Below are positions 61,604 to 64,000 of a DNA stretch of 64,000 nt, piece by piece. The stretch is from Stenotrophomonas sp. UBA7346 (lineage in GTDB: Bacteria; Pseudomonadota; Gammaproteobacteria; Xanthomonadales; Xanthomonadaceae), in NCBI GenBank assembly GCA_002471015.1, contig DKPB01000085.1, positions 48,713-112,712 of the forward strand, in the 5' to 3' direction. The position numbers and the translations under genes are program-made. Under the pieces are notes generated by a model, which was not told the origin of the DNA, made no database searches, and saw only the letters and a program-made list of their open reading frames with translations. Within the stretch, counting starts at the first letter, position 1. The number at the start of each line of letters is the position of its first letter.

Positions 61604-63334
61604 ATGAATACCGCCGTCACCGCCAATTTGGTTGGCATCACCGGTATTGCCCGCCGGCTTGTGCAGGACGGGGCGCTGGACGAGGCGACGGCCCGCACCG
61701 CCATGGCCCAGGCGGCTGACGCCAAGGTGCCGCTGGCGCAGTGGCTGGCCGACAAGAAGCTGGTAAGCGCCGCTCACATGGCCGCTGCCAACGCCATGGA
61801 GTTCGGCATGCCCTTGCTGGACGTGTCGGTGTTTGACGCCAACCAGAGCGCGATCAAGCTGGTCAGCGAGGAGCTGTTGCGACGTCATCAGGTGCTGCCG
61901 CTGTTCAAGCGCGGTGGCAAGCTGTTTGTCGGCACCAGCAATCCCACCCAGCAGCTGGACGAGATCAAGTTCCAGACCAACCTGGTGGTTGAGCCCATCC
62001 TGGTGGATGAAGAACAGATCCGGCGTACGCTGGACCTGTGGATGGCCAGCAATGATTCGCTGGGTGACAGCCTGGGTGGCGATGACGAGGGCATGGGCGA
62101 CCTGGACGTCGCTGCCGGCGACGAGGACATGGGCGGCGGCGGCGATTCGGGCATCGATGCCAAGGGCGACGACACGCCGGTGGTCAAGTTCGTCAACAAG
62201 GTGCTGGTGGATGCGATCCGCAAGGGTGCATCGGACATCCACTTCGAGCCCTATGAAGATGACTACCGCGTGCGCTTCCGCATCGATGGCCTGCTCAAGA
62301 CCGTGGCCAAGGCACCGGTAAAGCTGAATCAGCGTATCGCCGCGCGATTGAAGGTGATGTCGCAGTTGGATATCGCCGAGAAGCGCGTGCCGCAGGATGG
62401 TCGCATCAAGCTGAACCTGTCCAAGTCCAAGCAGATCGACTTCCGTGTCAGTACCTTGCCCACCCTGTTCGGCGAGAAGATCGTGCTGCGTATCCTGGAC
62501 GGCAGCGCGGCCAAGCTGGGTATCGACAAGCTGGGTTACGAGCCGGAACAGCAGAAGCTGTTCCTTGAGGCCATCCACAAGCCTTACGGCATGGTGCTGG
62601 TCACTGGCCCTACCGGTTCGGGCAAGACGGTGTCGCTCTACACCGCGCTCGGCATCCTCAACGACGATACCCGCAATATCTCCACGGCCGAGGACCCGGT
62701 GGAAATCCGTCTGCCCGGCGTCAACCAGGTGCAGCAGAACAACAAGCGCGGCATGACCTTCGCGGCGGCGCTGCGTTCGTTCCTGCGACAGGATCCGGAC
62801 ATCATCATGGTCGGCGAAATCCGTGACCTCGAAACGGCCGAGATCGCGATCAAGGCAGCGCAGACCGGTCACATGGTGTTGTCGACGCTGCATACCAACG
62901 ATGCACCGCAGACCATTGCGCGTCTGATGAACATGGGCATCGCGCCGTTCAACATCACCTCGTCGGTGACCCTGGTCATCGCCCAGCGTCTGGCCCGCCG
63001 GTTGTGCTCAAACTGCAAGCGCCCGGTGCAACTGCCGGAGAACGCATTGCTGGCTGAGGGTTTCACCGCCGCGCAGATCGATGCCGGTGTGCAGCTGTTC
63101 GAGGCGGTGGGCTGCGATGAGTGCACCGAGGGTTACAAGGGCCGTACCGGTATCTACCAGGTGATGCCGATGACCGATGAGATTGCGGCCATCGTGTTGC
63201 AGGGGGGCAACGCAATGGATATTGCCGATGCCGCGCAGAAGATCGGGGTCAATGATCTGCGCCAGTCCGCTTTGTTGAAGGCATCGCAGGGCATCACCAG
63301 CCTGGCCGAGATCAACCGCGTCACCAAGGACTAA
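61604..63334 (+). CDS. pilB: Type IV pilus extension ATPase PilB
   Basis: PilB is the hexameric ATPase that powers pilus extension through PilC. The ATG at 61604, behind AGGGGAAAACC, gives 576 residues. It has the N-terminal MshEN/T2SSE-N domain (residues about 20-150), an acidic Gly/Asp-rich linker near 155-185 and FEPYEDDYRVRFRIDG. Walker A is GPTGSGKTVSLYTA near 330, the Asp box is ISTAEDPVEIRLPGVNQ, and Walker B is DPDIIMVGEIRDLETAEIA. The zinc tetracysteine motif is CSNCKRP...CDECTEGYKGR. It is separated from pilC by the accessory cassette, whereas the genes are usually close. Confidence 0.97.
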   Translation: MNTAVTANLVGITGIARRLVQDGALDEATARTAMAQAADAKVPLAQWLADKKLVSAAHMAAANAMEFGMPLLDVSVFDANQSAIKLVSEELLRRHQVLPLFKRGGKLFVGTSNPTQQLDEIKFQTNLVVEPILVDEEQIRRTLDLWMASNDSLGDSLGGDDEGMGDLDVAAGDEDMGGGGDSGIDAKGDDTPVVKFVNKVLVDAIRKGASDIHFEPYEDDYRVRFRIDGLLKTVAKAPVKLNQRIAARLKVMSQLDIAEKRVPQDGRIKLNLSKSKQIDFRVSTLPTLFGEKIVLRILDGSAAKLGIDKLGYEPEQQKLFLEAIHKPYGMVLVTGPTGSGKTVSLYTALGILNDDTRNISTAEDPVEIRLPGVNQVQQNNKRGMTFAAALRSFLRQDPDIIMVGEIRDLETAEIAIKAAQTGHMVLSTLHTNDAPQTIARLMNMGIAPFNITSSVTLVIAQRLARRLCSNCKRPVQLPENALLAEGFTAAQIDAGVQLFEAVGCDECTEGYKGRTGIYQVMPMTDEIAAIVLQGGNAMDIADAAQKIGVNDLRQSALLKASQGITSLAEINRVTKD

Positions 63335-63340
63335 GCCTCA

Positions 63341-63452
63341 TGTAGTGCCGAGCCATGCTCGGCAAGCATGCGGCCTGATTGGTAGTGCCGAGCCATGCTC
63401 GGCAGGGGCCTGCTGGTTGAACCGCCTGCCGAGCATGGCTCGGCACTACAGG
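63341..63452. repeat. SMAG repeats between pilB and pilR
   Basis: TAGTGCCGAGCCATGCTCGGCA occurs at about 63343 and 63382. An inverted TGCCGAGCATGGCTCGGCACTACA closes the second pair at about 63427-63450. The pair forms a long stem with a 25-base loop, between two convergent genes, where it may act as a terminator-like structure. Confidence 0.9.
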
Positions 63453-63455
63453 CCC

Positions 63456-64000
63456 TTATTCCATCCCCAGTTTTTTCAGCTTGTAGCGCAGTGCGCGGAA
63501 GGTGATGCCCAGCTGGGCGGCGGTGCGGGTCTTGTTCCAGCGGTTCTCTTCCAGCGCCTTCTGGATCACGTTGCGCTCCATCTGCTCGATGTACGAGGGC
63601 AGGGCGGCGCTGCTGGGGTCGATGTCGACCAGCGGCGTGTCGATCGGCGCTTCAATGGCTTCTGGCAGGGCGGGTGCGGGTAGGGCGGCAGCTGCTGGCA
63701 CGGGCGCGGCTTGCGGCAGGCGCAGGTCGCTGGCCGCGATGGTTTGTCCGTCGGCCAGTGCAAGCGCGCGTTCCAGGATGTTCTCCAGCTCGCGCACATT
63801 GCCCGGGAATGAATAGGCGGCAAGCGCCTCCACCGCACAGGCAGCCAGCTCCGGTGTGGGCTGCCCCTGGGCGTGTGACAGGCGCCGCAGGATGGCATCG
63901 GCCAGCTGTGGCAGGTCACCACGGCGTTCGCGCAGCGGTGGTACACGCAGCTCGATGACGTTGATGCGGTAGTACAGATCGTGGCGGAAGCGGCCGTCCT
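63456..64000 (-). CDS. pilR: Sigma-54-dependent response regulator PilR, C-terminal part (truncated by window edge)
   Basis: About 181 codons of the 3' end are present. The visible AAA+ part has GRFRHDLYYRINVIELRVPPLRERRGDL and AAYSFPGNVRELENILERAL, standard for sigma-54 activators. A linker of about 50 residues (Ala/Pro-rich) leads to a Fis-type helix-turn-helix, NRWNKTRTAAQLGITFRALRYKLKKLG, at the C-terminus. Position next to pilB and the two sigma-54 pilin promoters identify it as PilR, which activates pilA transcription. The receiver domain lies outside the window. Confidence 0.93.
   Translation of the reverse strand, partial: DGRFRHDLYYRINVIELRVPPLRERRGDLPQLADAILRRLSHAQGQPTPELAACAVEALAAYSFPGNVRELENILERALALADGQTIAASDLRLPQAAPVPAAAALPAPALPEAIEAPIDTPLVDIDPSSAALPSYIEQMERNVIQKALEENRWNKTRTAAQLGITFRALRYKLKKLGME

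Overview
The window is a high-GC gammaproteobacterial chromosome segment. It most likely comes from Stenotrophomonas (S. maltophilia complex) or a very close Xanthomonadaceae relative. The main evidence is the many GTAG-flanked palindromes built on a GCCGAGCATGCTCGGC core, which match the SMAG/REP repeats described for S. maltophilia. Xanthomonad gene content and order (pyk/fda, cysHIJ-cysDNC, pilR-pilB...pilC-pilD-coaE) agree. No database was searched; assignments rest on reading the translations and on family knowledge.

Layout. 1-5.5 kb: the end of pgk, a HAD phosphatase, pyk, a class I aldolase (lower glycolysis) and a short M1-type peptidase. 5.7-10.8 kb: a macro-domain protein, then cysK and cysG divergent from cysB, with an alpha/beta hydrolase behind cysB. 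10.8-14.4 kb: a small Cys-rich protein, a DUF2946-like protein, a TonB-dependent copper receptor and a BLUF photoreceptor. 14.8-22.3 kb: the assimilatory sulfate block, cysHIJ on the minus strand divergent from cysD-cysNC on the plus strand. 22.5-29.8 kb: an RND efflux pair without an outer-membrane partner, a GNAT, an AGCS amino-acid symporter and a SpoU-type RNA methylase. 30-41.3 kb: an M28 peptidase, an outer-membrane beta-barrel, mscL, a FAH-family enzyme, a Rieske ferredoxin, an SLC13 permease, trmB, thiG, thiS and an EstA-type autotransporter esterase. 41.4-45.4 kb: tRNA-Gly(CCC), rimK, a small secreted protein and a two-component system.

45.7-64 kb is a type IV pilus locus: coaE, pilD and pilC on the minus strand, and pilA, pilB (plus) and the end of pilR (minus) beyond. 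About 12 kb of accessory DNA separates pilA from pilB. It holds a multi-pass GT-C-like protein placed between two different pilin genes, a decayed methyltransferase, an IS3-family element with a nonsense mutation, a Wzx-like flippase, an FkbM methyltransferase, two GT4 and two GT2 glycosyltransferases, a second decayed methyltransferase and a galE-like epimerase. Both pilin genes have a good sigma-54 (-24/-12) promoter, and the sigma-54 activator gene pilR lies at the window edge. My reading is that the cassette makes a lipid-linked sugar, flips it and transfers it to pilin. This is inference from content and position, and it is the most interesting system in the window.

Repeats are a second theme. 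SMAG-like palindromes combine with a GC-rich CTCCC/GGGAGG element into composite units arrayed with a period of about 133-136 bp at three loci. A different inverted-repeat family (GGGAATCGGGAGT arms) lies inside the 5' coding end of cysNC and again across the 3' end of trmB.
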